DNA from: CAZCZU01 sp964503475
Lineage (GTDB): Bacteria > Pseudomonadota > Zetaproteobacteria > Mariprofundales > Mariprofundaceae
Direction of reading: 5' to 3'
DNA: 64,000 bases
Assembly: GCA_964503475.1 (NCBI GenBank)
Contig: CAZCZU010000001.1
Coordinates: 69,523-133,522 of the forward strand
A program made the translations under genes and the position numbers. Below are positions 1-7,042 of the stretch, in pieces (the first letter of the stretch is position 1; every line of letters starts with the position of its first letter). The notes beneath the pieces are model-generated. The model saw only the letters and a program-made list of their open reading frames with translations. It had not been told where the DNA came from and ran no database searches.

Positions 1-597
1 CGAAGATTTATCCGCTTTGGCTTTTTCAATGGCCTTTTTCTGCGCCGCCTGCCGCTGCTGCTTCAGCTTGTGCAGCTCGCGAACCGAGCTGCCGATCCGG
101 TCGCCCAGCAAGCGCATCCGTTTGGCCAGGCGCGCCTTTGTCTGCACCTGCGGCCCCTGCTGCATGGCACGGCGCTGGGCCATGACCGAGGTGGCCATGC
201 GGCTCGGCTTGCGCGCTGCCGGTGCGATCAGTTCGGTTTTCGATGCTGCGTCGGCCTTGCTGCCGGCCGGCAGCACGACGATCTCTTTCATAAAGCGGTG
301 CCCATCGGCCCACACCATGGCCACGTTGAAGCCCTTGAGCAGGGTCTTGATTGCCCGCTCGGGCTCCGCCTGCTTCACGCTGGCCGAAACCTTGCCCTTC
401 ACCTTCGGCGACATGCGCACCTGCACATGCAGGGCATCGGCCAGCTCATGCAGCACCTGACGCACCGGTGTCTTGTCGTAGCTGGCGCTAACCTGGCCGC
501 CACTCACCTGAATGGCCGATGCGGCCTGCGCGGAAGCAGCAAACAGAAAAAGGGTCGACAGCGACCATACGGTCGCCCGCATTGTGAATCGTCTCAT
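1..597 (-). CDS. Secreted STN-domain-like protein, cut by the left edge
   Basis: The minus-strand frame starts at ATG 597 and stays open to base 1, giving 199 codons with the C-terminus missing. The first 25 or so residues are a signal peptide (basic start, LFLFAASAQA, cleavage after AQA). Residues about 30-100 look like a secretin/TonB short N-terminal (STN) domain: a duplicated beta-alpha pattern with TPVRQVLHELADAL and PERAIKTLLKGF, the second as expected for the DL-x-x-AL half. The rest (from about residue 115) is rich in Lys, Arg, Ala and Gln and probably helical or coiled coil. Such domains usually sit at the head of secretins or TonB-dependent receptors; here no barrel is visible because of truncation. 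Role unknown; possibly a pilus or secretion accessory protein in the periplasm. Confidence 0.7.
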   Translation of the reverse strand, partial: MRRFTMRATVWSLSTLFLFAASAQAASAIQVSGGQVSASYDKTPVRQVLHELADALHVQVRMSPKVKGKVSASVKQAEPERAIKTLLKGFNVAMVWADGHRFMKEIVVLPAGSKADAASKTELIAPAARKPSRMATSVMAQRRAMQQGPQVQTKARLAKRMRLLGDRIGSSVRELHKLKQQRQAAQKKAIEKAKADKSS

Positions 598-804
598 GGT
601 TCCCCTCACTCCCCTCATGCTCCTCAGCGCACAGATAAAAATGGAATCGCTGCCCATCATCCACAGTCGAATTACGGGTTCAATAGCCCATTTGAGCTAT
701 TTGCATCTGATTTCAGTGTATAAACTCAAAATATTGTTGATTGCGACTTCTGACACTGGCCAATTTATGACTGTTCGGCAGCATGGCCTGAAAAGGAGTC
801 CGTC

Positions 805-996
805 ATGAAACTGTTCCTGATCTCAATCTCACTGCTTTTAGCCCTCACCGCCTGCGACGATGCCAAAAAGGCCGGCGACGATACTGCCCGCGAACTGACC
901 GGCAGCAATATGGTGCAGCAGGAGAAGAAGATGAAACAGCAACTGAATGCGATCGAACAACAGCAGGCCGAGCGGATGAAGCAGATCGAGGAATGA
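805..996 (+). CDS. Small lipoprotein, 63 aa
   Basis: A short gene with a good ribosome site (AAAAGGAGTCCGTC before ATG 805). The N-terminus is a lipoprotein signal with the lipobox LTAC, so Cys17 would be lipidated; the next residues are DD, which in E. coli-type sorting favours retention in the inner membrane. After the anchor the mature part is a charged helix (residues 33-63, Gln/Glu/Lys-rich, heptad-like QQLNAIEQQQAERMKQIEE) that could form a coiled coil. It is divergent from the STN-like gene, with a 207-bp shared upstream region. I do not recognise the family; function unknown. Confidence 0.65.
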   Translation: MKLFLISISLLLALTACDDAKKAGDDTARELTGSNMVQQEKKMKQQLNAIEQQQAERMKQIEE

Positions 997-1099
997 AGTT
1001 GGCAGAGTCGCCATCCTGCCCCGACTGACAACTGACCGCTGTCGACTCGTTTCCTCATCTCTCATTGCTTATCCCGCCAAAACCCGAAACAATAGCCAC

Positions 1100-1522
1100 A
1101 TGAATGCACAGGCTTTCCGGCCCGGGCTGCCGCAGGCAGAGATGATCGACATGATTCGCAACCGGCTGCCCGGCATTGTGGCCATCTATCTTTTCGGCTC
1201 CCGGGCCGCCGAAGCGGCTGGCACCGAAAGCGACCTGGATCTGGCCGTGCTGGCCGAAGACCCACTGTCGGCGGTGGAGGTATGGGAACTGGCCCAGCAG
1301 CTCGCCATTTCGACCGGCTGTGATGTCGATCTTGTCGATCTGCGTACAGCCTCCACCGTCATGCGTATGCAGGTGATCGCGCACGGACAACGCATCTTTT
1401 GCACCGATGACTGGTCCTGCGACAGTTTCGAGGACTTTGTCTTCGCCGATCACGCCCGCCTCAACGAGGAGCGAGCGGCCATACTCGAGGATGTACGCCA
1501 ACGGAGAAGCATCCATGGATGA
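1100..1522 (+). CDS. mntA: MntA-type minimal nucleotidyltransferase (antitoxin)
   Basis: A 140-residue protein of the minimal nucleotidyltransferase family. The catalytic signature is visible as LFGSRA (residues about 32-37) followed after ten residues by SDLDLAV, i.e. GS-x10-DxD, with a further acidic residue in VDLVDLR (about 75-81). In the characterised HepT/MntA pairs this enzyme adds AMP residues to a tyrosine of the HepT toxin and so silences it. The downstream partner overlaps by 8 nt, as expected for a co-translated toxin-antitoxin operon. Start at ATG 1100 is chosen because the fold begins soon after; no strong ribosome site precedes it. The family assignment is firm; the antitoxin role rests on the neighbour. 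Confidence 0.85.
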   Translation: MNAQAFRPGLPQAEMIDMIRNRLPGIVAIYLFGSRAAEAAGTESDLDLAVLAEDPLSAVEVWELAQQLAISTGCDVDLVDLRTASTVMRMQVIAHGQRIFCTDDWSCDSFEDFVFADHARLNEERAAILEDVRQRRSIHG

Positions 1523-1940
1523 CGTGCTGATCAACAAGGCAGCCATCATCGCCCGTTGCCTGGGTCGTATCCGCGAGGAGTACAACGGGCACGAAGATGA
1601 ACTGGAGAACAACTTCACCCGCCAGGATTCCATTGTCCTCAATTTGCAGCGTGCCTGTGAGGCCGCCATCGATGCAGCCATGCATGTCGTGCGTATCCAC
1701 AGGCTCGGCATTCCCCAACAGAGCCGCGATGCCTTCGTGATGATGGAACAGGCCGGCCTGCTCGATCATGAGCTCGGCGCTCGATTGCAGGCCATGGTCG
1801 GCTTTCGCAATGTGGCGATTCACAGCTATCGGGAGCTGAGCATGGAGGTCCTGCGCTCGATCCTTGAACTCCGGCTTGGTGACTTCCGCCATTTTGAAGC
1901 CCGGCTGATTGCACTGGCGGATCAAGGGACTGAGTGCTGA
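1515..1940 (+). CDS. hepT: HepT-type HEPN toxin (DUF86)
   Basis: A 141-residue all-helical HEPN-fold protein of the HepT/DUF86 family. The diagnostic ribonuclease motif R-x4-H-x-Y is present as RNVAIHSY (about residues 99-106); the Tyr is the residue that MntA partners AMPylate in studied systems. The N-terminal part includes the conserved KAAIIARCLGRIREEY helix, and LQRACEAAIDAAMHV is the usual mid-protein helix. The start ATG 1515 overlaps the end of mntA by 8 nt, so I prefer it to a longer in-frame start at 1407. Likely an RNase or tRNA-targeting toxin held in check by MntA. Its last codon lies in a heptamer repeat (TGAGTGC)n, so the stop codon itself is part of the repeat. Confidence 0.87.
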   Translation: MDDVLINKAAIIARCLGRIREEYNGHEDELENNFTRQDSIVLNLQRACEAAIDAAMHVVRIHRLGIPQQSRDAFVMMEQAGLLDHELGARLQAMVGFRNVAIHSYRELSMEVLRSILELRLGDFRHFEARLIALADQGTEC

Positions 1941-1951
1941 GTGCTGAGTGT
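1931..1951. repeat. Heptamer tandem repeat (TGAGTGC)3
   Basis: Three consecutive TGAGTGC heptamers, the last one ending TGAGTGT. The array overlaps the stop codon of hepT. It starts an intergenic region with several other short tandem repeats. Confidence 0.75.
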
Positions 1952-2317
1952 GGCGAACCGCCCACGCCTGCAACCCCACCTCGTTGCTCGTTGTTCGTGA
2001 AGTTGGCAGCAGGCAGCCATCAGTCGGTAGCAGAACCACCCCCTTCACTCGTTGCTTCCTTTCCCCTTCGTGCTCTTCGTGACCTTCGTGGTTCCTCACT
2101 GCCAACTGCCAACTGCCAACTGACCCCTGCCAACTTGATGATGACCAGCAACTTTCCCACTCGTCACTCAGCACTCGTTGCTCATCGCTCTCATTGAACA
2201 CCACGAAGACACAAAGGGGAAGAGGCTGGTGACTCTGCGCTTATACCCTCCAATTAGAAGGTGAATGGCGAAGCCAGAGAGGCTCCCCTGGAGGAAAAAT
2301 CACTACTGACCGGTCAC
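1952..2317. other. Intergenic region rich in short repeats, no gene seen
   Basis: About 370 bp without a credible gene. It holds a CTTCGTG-based nonamer repeat (2066-2092), a GCCAACT heptamer array (2101-2135), a reversed partner of the CTTCGTG block near 2199-2221 (CACCACGAAGACACAAAG), and scattered CTCGTTGCTC-like words. AAGTTGGCAG at 2000-2009 and at 996-1005 is the reverse complement of CTGCCAACTT at 2127-2136, so the mntA/hepT pair is bracketed by related words. Reading frames here lack ribosome sites and run through repeats, so I call none. Confidence 0.6.
2101..2135. repeat. Heptamer tandem repeat (GCCAACT)5, one unit degenerate
   Basis: Units at 2101, 2108, 2115, a degenerate GACCCCT at 2122 and again GCCAACT at 2129. 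The 7-bp period is the same as in two other arrays of different sequence (1931-1951 and 8308-8328), as in heptanucleotide STRR repeats. Confidence 0.8.
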
Positions 2318-2347
2318 AAAAAAGGAGGCCTCAAGGGCCTCCTTTTT
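2318..2347. terminator. Bidirectional intrinsic terminator behind the ilvC repeat region
   Basis: GGAGGCC (2324-2330), a five-base loop, then GGCCTCC, flanked by AAAAAA on the left and TTTTT on the right. It can end transcription arriving from either side: leftward RNA coming from ilvC through the two 258-bp repeats, and any rightward RNA from mntA/hepT. The first repeat copy starts directly at its right edge. Confidence 0.85.
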
Positions 2348-2605
2348 CTCGTGCAGGATGCACAGCGGGCCGGCATATAGCCGGCCCGTGAACGTAGCAG
2401 GATCGCACTCCTGCGAAGTGATTATAGTGCAGGGCAGGGACAAAAAGGCAGGAATGCCATTTCATGGCACACATCCCTGTGTCCCACCCGCCTTCTGTGG
2501 GCGCTATGCGTGCAATTTCACTCTCCTGTGAATTGTGGACGCCTGAAAGGCGCCCACCGGGCGAGGGGCACGGATGCCCCGAGTCACGCCCGGAACGGAT
2601 CAAAT
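2348..2605. repeat. 258-bp structured direct repeat, copy 1
   Basis: This unit is repeated with no visible change at 2627-2884; the copies are separated by 21 bp. It is packed with hairpins: GGGCCGGC/GCCGGCCC (2367-2374 with 2380-2387), GGGACA/TGTCCC (2437-2442 with 2480-2485), GTGGGCGC/GCGCCCAC (2497-2504 with 2550-2557) enclosing CAATTTCAC/GTGAATTG (2513-2521 with 2528-2535), and GGGCG/CGCCC (2559-2563 with 2587-2591) enclosing GGGGCA/TGCCCC (2565-2570 with 2575-2580). It carries no transposase and no clear terminal inverted repeats. Read leftward it lies in the 3' untranslated region of ilvC. Confidence 0.9.
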
Positions 2606-2626
2606 GCTACGGACGCACTGTATCTC

Positions 2627-2884
2627 CTCGTGCAGGATGCACAGCGGGCCGGCATATAGCCGGCCCGTGAACGTAGCAGGATCGCACTCCTGCGAAGTGA
2701 TTATAGTGCAGGGCAGGGACAAAAAGGCAGGAATGCCATTTCATGGCACACATCCCTGTGTCCCACCCGCCTTCTGTGGGCGCTATGCGTGCAATTTCAC
2801 TCTCCTGTGAATTGTGGACGCCTGAAAGGCGCCCACCGGGCGAGGGGCACGGATGCCCCGAGTCACGCCCGGAACGGATCAAAT
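2627..2884. repeat. 258-bp structured direct repeat, copy 2
   Basis: Second copy, offset 279 bp from the first, with the same hairpins. Its right end is only three bases from the ilvC stop codon (2888), so the repeat begins almost immediately after the gene. The lack of visible differences between copies suggests a recent duplication or gene conversion. Confidence 0.9.
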
Positions 2885-2887
2885 CAA

Positions 2888-3904
2888 TCAGTTCTTCGAC
2901 TTATCCACGATCTTCTGAATCCACGGCATCATGGCGCGCAGCTTCTCACCGGTCTGTTCGATCGGATGAGCGGCATTGATGCGACGCATGGCGGTCATGG
3001 ACGGGTAGTTGGTGGCACCCTCGAGGATGAACTGCTTGGCATACTCACCGGTCTGGATGTCGTACAGGCACTCGCGCATCGCCTGACGGGACTCCTCGTT
3101 GATCACGCGCGGGCCGGTGACGTACTCACCATACTCGGCGTTGTTGGAGATCGAGTAGTTCATGTTGGCGATGCCGCCTTCGTACATCAGATCAACAATC
3201 AATTTGAGCTCATGGAGACACTCGAAGTAGGCCATCTCCGGCGCGTAGCCCGCCTCGACCAGGGTCTCGAAACCGGCCTTGACCAGCTCAACGGCACCGC
3301 CGCACAGCACGGCCTGCTCACCGAACAGATCGGTCTCGGTCTCGTCCTTGAAGGTGGTCTCGATGATGCCGGTACGGCCGCCACCGATGGCGGAAGCGTA
3401 GGAGAGGGCGATCGACTTGGCATCACCGGTCGCATCCTGGTGCACGGCGATCAGATCCGGGATACCGCCACCCTTCTCGAACTCGGAACGCACGGTGTGA
3501 CCCGGCGCCTTCGGCGCGATCATGATCACGTTCAGGTCGGCACGCGGTACGATCTGGTTGTAGTGGATGGCGAAGCCGTGCGCGAAGGCCAGCGTGGCGC
3601 CCTTTTTCAGGTTCGGCTCCAGCTCCTGCTTGTAGAGCTGCGACTGGAACTCGTCCGGGGTCAGCACCATGACCAGGTCTGCAGCGGCAACCGCTTCGGC
3701 AACACCGCTGACCTTCAGGCCATGGGCTTCGGCCTTGGCGATCGAGGCGGAACCGGCACGGAGGCCAACCGTCACGTCGACACCGGAATCGTTCAGGTTG
3801 CACGCGTGGGCGTGACCCTGCGAACCGTAACCGATAATGGCTACTTTCTTGCCGCGGATGATGGAGAGGTCTGCGTCTTTGTCGTAGTAGACGTTCAGGG
3901 CCAT
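2888..3904 (-). CDS. ilvC: Ketol-acid reductoisomerase
   Basis: Second common step of valine and isoleucine synthesis: isomerisation and NADPH-dependent reduction of acetolactate or acetohydroxybutyrate. The 338-residue length is that of the short class I enzymes. Residues about 19-35 form the Rossmann nucleotide-binding loop (AIIGYGSQGHAHACNL); the Mg-binding acidic residues lie in DLFGEQAVLCGG (about 190-201) and in the C-terminal knotted domain (ECLHELKLIVDLMYEGG). Start ATG 3904 has the ribosome site AAGGAG. It stands alone on the minus strand, divergent from argH with a 153-bp shared promoter region. No ilvB or ilvN is near. Two structured repeats follow its stop. Confidence 0.97.
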   Translation of the reverse strand: MALNVYYDKDADLSIIRGKKVAIIGYGSQGHAHACNLNDSGVDVTVGLRAGSASIAKAEAHGLKVSGVAEAVAAADLVMVLTPDEFQSQLYKQELEPNLKKGATLAFAHGFAIHYNQIVPRADLNVIMIAPKAPGHTVRSEFEKGGGIPDLIAVHQDATGDAKSIALSYASAIGGGRTGIIETTFKDETETDLFGEQAVLCGGAVELVKAGFETLVEAGYAPEMAYFECLHELKLIVDLMYEGGIANMNYSISNNAEYGEYVTGPRVINEESRQAMRECLYDIQTGEYAKQFILEGATNYPSMTAMRRINAAHPIEQTGEKLRAMMPWIQKIVDKSKN

Positions 3905-4057
3905 GGTGAAACTCCTTACAAAAGGTCAAAATACAAAGGCGGCGCAGGATATAGGATTTCCCGGCAAACTGCACCCCTGTATTGTTTCGTTCATTTCCGA
4001 AGCGGCATACAACCGTTATAGTTCGCCCGTTTCTATTCCCGCAGGAGAGCCATCACC

Positions 4058-5446
4058 ATGTCCGATAAACCCTGGGGCGGCCGCTTCGATGCCCCGACCG
4101 ACAGCTTTGTCGAAGCCTTCAACGCCTCCACCCATGTCGATGCACGCATGTATGCCGAGGATATCGCGGGTTCGCGTGCCCATGCCCGCATGCTGACGGC
4201 ACAGGGCATTCTTTCGGATGCGGATCTTGCCGCCATCCTGAAGGGGCTGGACGAAGTCGAGGGCGAGATCGAACGCGGCGAATTCGAATTCACCATTGCG
4301 CTTGAAGATGTACACATGAACATCGAAAAGCGCCTGACCGACAAGATCGGCGATGCCGGCAAACGCCTGCACACCGCCCGCAGCCGCAACGATCAGGTGG
4401 CGACCGATACCCGGCTTTATCTGCGTCGTCGCACGAATGACCTGCTGGCCCGCCTGCGCCGCCTGCAGCAGGTGCTCGTCGACCTGGCCGAGGCGCATGC
4501 CGACACCATCATGCCGGGCTTCACCCATCTGCAGACCGCGCAGCCGGTGACGCTGGGCCACCATCTGCTCGCCTATGTCGAAATGTTCGATCGCGATGCC
4601 GGCCGCTTTATCGATGCCCGTGCGCGCATGAACCGCTGCCCGCTCGGCAGTGCGGCCCTGGCCGGCACCACCTTCGCCATCGATCGCGAACAGACCGCCG
4701 CCGAGCTCGGCTTCGACGGCCCGACCCGCAATTCGCTCGATGCCGTCTCCGACCGCGATTTCATTATCGAGCTGCTCGCGGCCGCCTCGATCACGGCGAT
4801 CCATCTCTCCCGCCTCTCCGAGGAGCTGATCCTGTGGATGAGTGCCCAGTTCAGCTTTGTCGAGCTGCCGGACGCCTTCTGCACCGGCTCCTCGATCATG
4901 CCGCAGAAGAAGAACCCGGACATGCCGGAGCTGGTGCGCGGCAAGACCGGCCGCATCGTCGGCGGCCTGATGGCCATGCTGACCATGGTCAAGAGCCTGC
5001 CGCTGGCCTACAACAAGGACATGCAGGAGGACAAGGAGGCGATCTTCGACGCCTTCGACAACCTGGAAGGGAGCCTGCGCGTCTTCGGCGATATGCTGCC
5101 CGGCATGCAGGTCAACCGTGAAGCCATGCTCGCCGCCGCCGCATCCGGCTTCTCCACCGCCACCGATCTCGCCGATGCGCTGGTACGGGCCGGCGTGCCG
5201 TTCCGCGAGGCGCACGAGATCGTCGGCAAATCGGTGGCTTACTGCATCCGTGAAAAAATCGAGCTGCACACCATGCCGGAAGCGGCCTGCCGGGAGATCG
5301 ACAGCCGCCTCAGTGTTGCGATGGTGCGCGCGCTTTCCGTCGAGGCGTGTGTCGCGGCCCGCGACCATATCGGCGGCACGGCGCCTGCGCAGGTGCGCAC
5401 CCAGTGTGCACAGTGGAACAAGGCCCTGGAGGCGAACAATGCGTAA
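4058..5446 (+). CDS. argH: Argininosuccinate lyase
   Basis: Last step of arginine synthesis: splits argininosuccinate into arginine and fumarate. 462 residues, the usual length of the fumarase/aspartase superfamily member. Visible signatures: KPWGGRF at the N-terminus, SRNDQVATD (about residues 109-117), and the mobile signature loop GSSIMPQKKNPD (about 277-288) with the catalytic Ser. Start ATG 4058 follows GCAGGAGAGCC. The next gene, a lipoprotein, overlaps its end by 8 nt, so argH is the first gene of a tight operon with lysine/peptidoglycan precursor genes. Confidence 0.97.
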   Translation: MSDKPWGGRFDAPTDSFVEAFNASTHVDARMYAEDIAGSRAHARMLTAQGILSDADLAAILKGLDEVEGEIERGEFEFTIALEDVHMNIEKRLTDKIGDAGKRLHTARSRNDQVATDTRLYLRRRTNDLLARLRRLQQVLVDLAEAHADTIMPGFTHLQTAQPVTLGHHLLAYVEMFDRDAGRFIDARARMNRCPLGSAALAGTTFAIDREQTAAELGFDGPTRNSLDAVSDRDFIIELLAAASITAIHLSRLSEELILWMSAQFSFVELPDAFCTGSSIMPQKKNPDMPELVRGKTGRIVGGLMAMLTMVKSLPLAYNKDMQEDKEAIFDAFDNLEGSLRVFGDMLPGMQVNREAMLAAAASGFSTATDLADALVRAGVPFREAHEIVGKSVAYCIREKIELHTMPEAACREIDSRLSVAMVRALSVEACVAARDHIGGTAPAQVRTQCAQWNKALEANNA

Positions 5447-5855
5447 ACTGACTCTGCTGCTGGCCATCACCGCCATGCTCGCCGCCGGCTGCGGCCGCAA
5501 GGAGCCGCCCCAGGCCATCGCCACGGCCGGCCCGCCGCAGCTGACCATCACCTCGCAGGAGCTGGCCGGCAACATCATCAAGCTGCATCTGCGCCTGGAG
5601 GGCGGCGACAAGGGTATCGGCTACCAGATCGACCGCTCCGAGATGGATCCCTACTGCAACTGCCCCTCCAACTGGCAGCGCCTGTATGAGGAGCCGCCGA
5701 TGGACAGAAACCGCGGGGCCGACCTTAAGAAACTGCTGCGCCTGCGCCTGGACCGCACCTACATGTACCGTATTCGTGCCGTCGATGGCCTGGGCCGCCT
5801 TGGATCCTGGAGCAAGCCGTTCAGCGGCAAGGCCGAGGAGCGCCTGCGCCAATGA
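5439..5855 (+). CDS. Lipoprotein with fibronectin III-like mature part
   Basis: 138 residues from ATG 5439, which overlaps argH. The signal ends in the lipobox LAAGC (Cys18). The mature protein ends with a pattern like a fibronectin type III strand pair: YMYRIRAVDGLGRLGSWSKP (about 108-127), preceded by GYQIDRSE. In several proteobacteria a very small lipoprotein (LptM/YifL) sits before lysA; this gene has the same position but is twice as long, so orthology is doubtful. It overlaps dapC by 4 nt and must be co-translated with it. Probably an outer- or inner-membrane lipoprotein; function unknown. Confidence 0.7.
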   Translation: MRKLTLLLAITAMLAAGCGRKEPPQAIATAGPPQLTITSQELAGNIIKLHLRLEGGDKGIGYQIDRSEMDPYCNCPSNWQRLYEEPPMDRNRGADLKKLLRLRLDRTYMYRIRAVDGLGRLGSWSKPFSGKAEERLRQ

Positions 5856-7042
5856 GCAACAAGCTGATCCAGCCGCGTCTCGATACGCTCGGCGCCTACC
5901 CGTTCGAGCGCCTGAAGGCGCTCTTCGACGGTCGCGAACCCAATGGCGAGCTGACCCCGATCGATGCCGGGGCAGGGGAGCCGCGCCTGCCGCTGCCCGC
6001 CTTTACCGAGGCGACGCTGTTGAAACACATGAGCGGTTTCTCGCGCTATCCCTCCACCCGCGGCAGCGACTTTCTGCGTCAGGCGATCGCCAACTGGCTT
6101 AAGCAGCGCTACGGCCTGCCGGCTGTGGATGCCGCAAACCAGGTGCTAACCGCCAACGGCACCCGCGAATCGCTCTTTGCCATCGCCCATGCCCTGGTCA
6201 ATCCGGAAGCGGAAGAAAAGCCGTATGTGCTGATGCCCAATCCGATGTACCAGATCTATTACGGTGCTGCGATCACGGCCGGCGCACGCCCCTACCTGCT
6301 CGACTGCGCGGCGGATAACGGCTTTGAACCTGCCATCGACAATATCCCGGATGCCGTCTGGCAACAGACCGCCTTCGTCTATGTCTGTTCCCCGTCCAAT
6401 CCGACCGGCTGGATTGCCGGCCACGACTATTACCGCCGCCTGCTGGAGCTGGCCGATCAGCACGACTTTTACATCATTGCCGATGAGTGCTACTCGGAGA
6501 TTTACGCGGATGAGCAGCCCGTCGGCCTGCTGCAGGTGGCCCACACACTGGGCCGGGGCGACTTCGCCCGCTGCCTGGTGATGAACTCGCTCTCCAAACG
6601 CTCGGCCCTGCCCGGCATGCGCTCCGGCTTCATCGCCGGCGATGCCGCGTTGATCGAACGCTTTGCCAAGCTGCGCAGTTACACCGGGCCGGCCACGCCG
6701 CTGCCGCTGCAGCATGTGGCTGCCCAAGCCTGGTCGGACGAGGCGCATGTGAAGGCGCATCTCGCCATTTACCAGCAGAGTATCGCCTCCTTTTTCACCG
6801 AGTACGGTGAAGGCACGCCGCCGGCCGGCAGCTTCTTCGTCTGGCTGCCTGTCGCCGATGACGAGGCCTTCGCTATTGCCGCTTGGGAACAGCAGGCGGT
6901 GGTGGTGCTGCCGGGCTCCTACCTCGGCGCCACCGATCACACCGGCCATAATCCGGGCCGCGGCTACGTACGCGCCGCCCTGATCGACGGGCCGGAGAAG
7001 GCAGCCGAACTGGCCCGACGCCTGAAGGCCGTAAGGATTTAA
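5852..7042 (+). CDS. dapC: Succinyldiaminopimelate aminotransferase (class I/II PLP aminotransferase)
   Basis: PLP enzyme of the succinylase lysine branch, converting N-succinyl-2-amino-6-ketopimelate to N-succinyl-diaminopimelate with glutamate. 396 residues, fold type I. Visible: PNPMYQIYY (about 129-137), SPSNPTGW (about 180-187), IADECYSEIY (about 208-217) with the Asp that binds the pyridine N, and SLSKRSALPGMRSGF (about 248-262) holding the PLP lysine. The N-terminus LGAYPFERLKAL is typical of proteobacterial DapC. Its neighbours are a LysA-like decarboxylase and dapD, which support this substrate over other aminotransferase roles. Overlaps the upstream lipoprotein and touches the downstream gene. 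Confidence 0.9.
   Translation: MSNKLIQPRLDTLGAYPFERLKALFDGREPNGELTPIDAGAGEPRLPLPAFTEATLLKHMSGFSRYPSTRGSDFLRQAIANWLKQRYGLPAVDAANQVLTANGTRESLFAIAHALVNPEAEEKPYVLMPNPMYQIYYGAAITAGARPYLLDCAADNGFEPAIDNIPDAVWQQTAFVYVCSPSNPTGWIAGHDYYRRLLELADQHDFYIIADECYSEIYADEQPVGLLQVAHTLGRGDFARCLVMNSLSKRSALPGMRSGFIAGDAALIERFAKLRSYTGPATPLPLQHVAAQAWSDEAHVKAHLAIYQQSIASFFTEYGEGTPPAGSFFVWLPVADDEAFAIAAWEQQAVVVLPGSYLGATDHTGHNPGRGYVRAALIDGPEKAAELARRLKAVRI

Noticed and set aside
2331..2882. Minus-strand ORFs of about 90 codons in both 258-bp repeats
   Set aside because: They have no ribosome site, run through stable hairpins and end or start at repeat borders; coding is unlikely. The unit is better explained as a structured repeat.
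2898..2907. Additional DnaA-box-like TTATCCACG near ilvC and CTATCCACA near mreB
   Set aside because: Single imperfect 9-mers, one within ilvC coding sequence and one far from dnaA; such matches are expected by chance.
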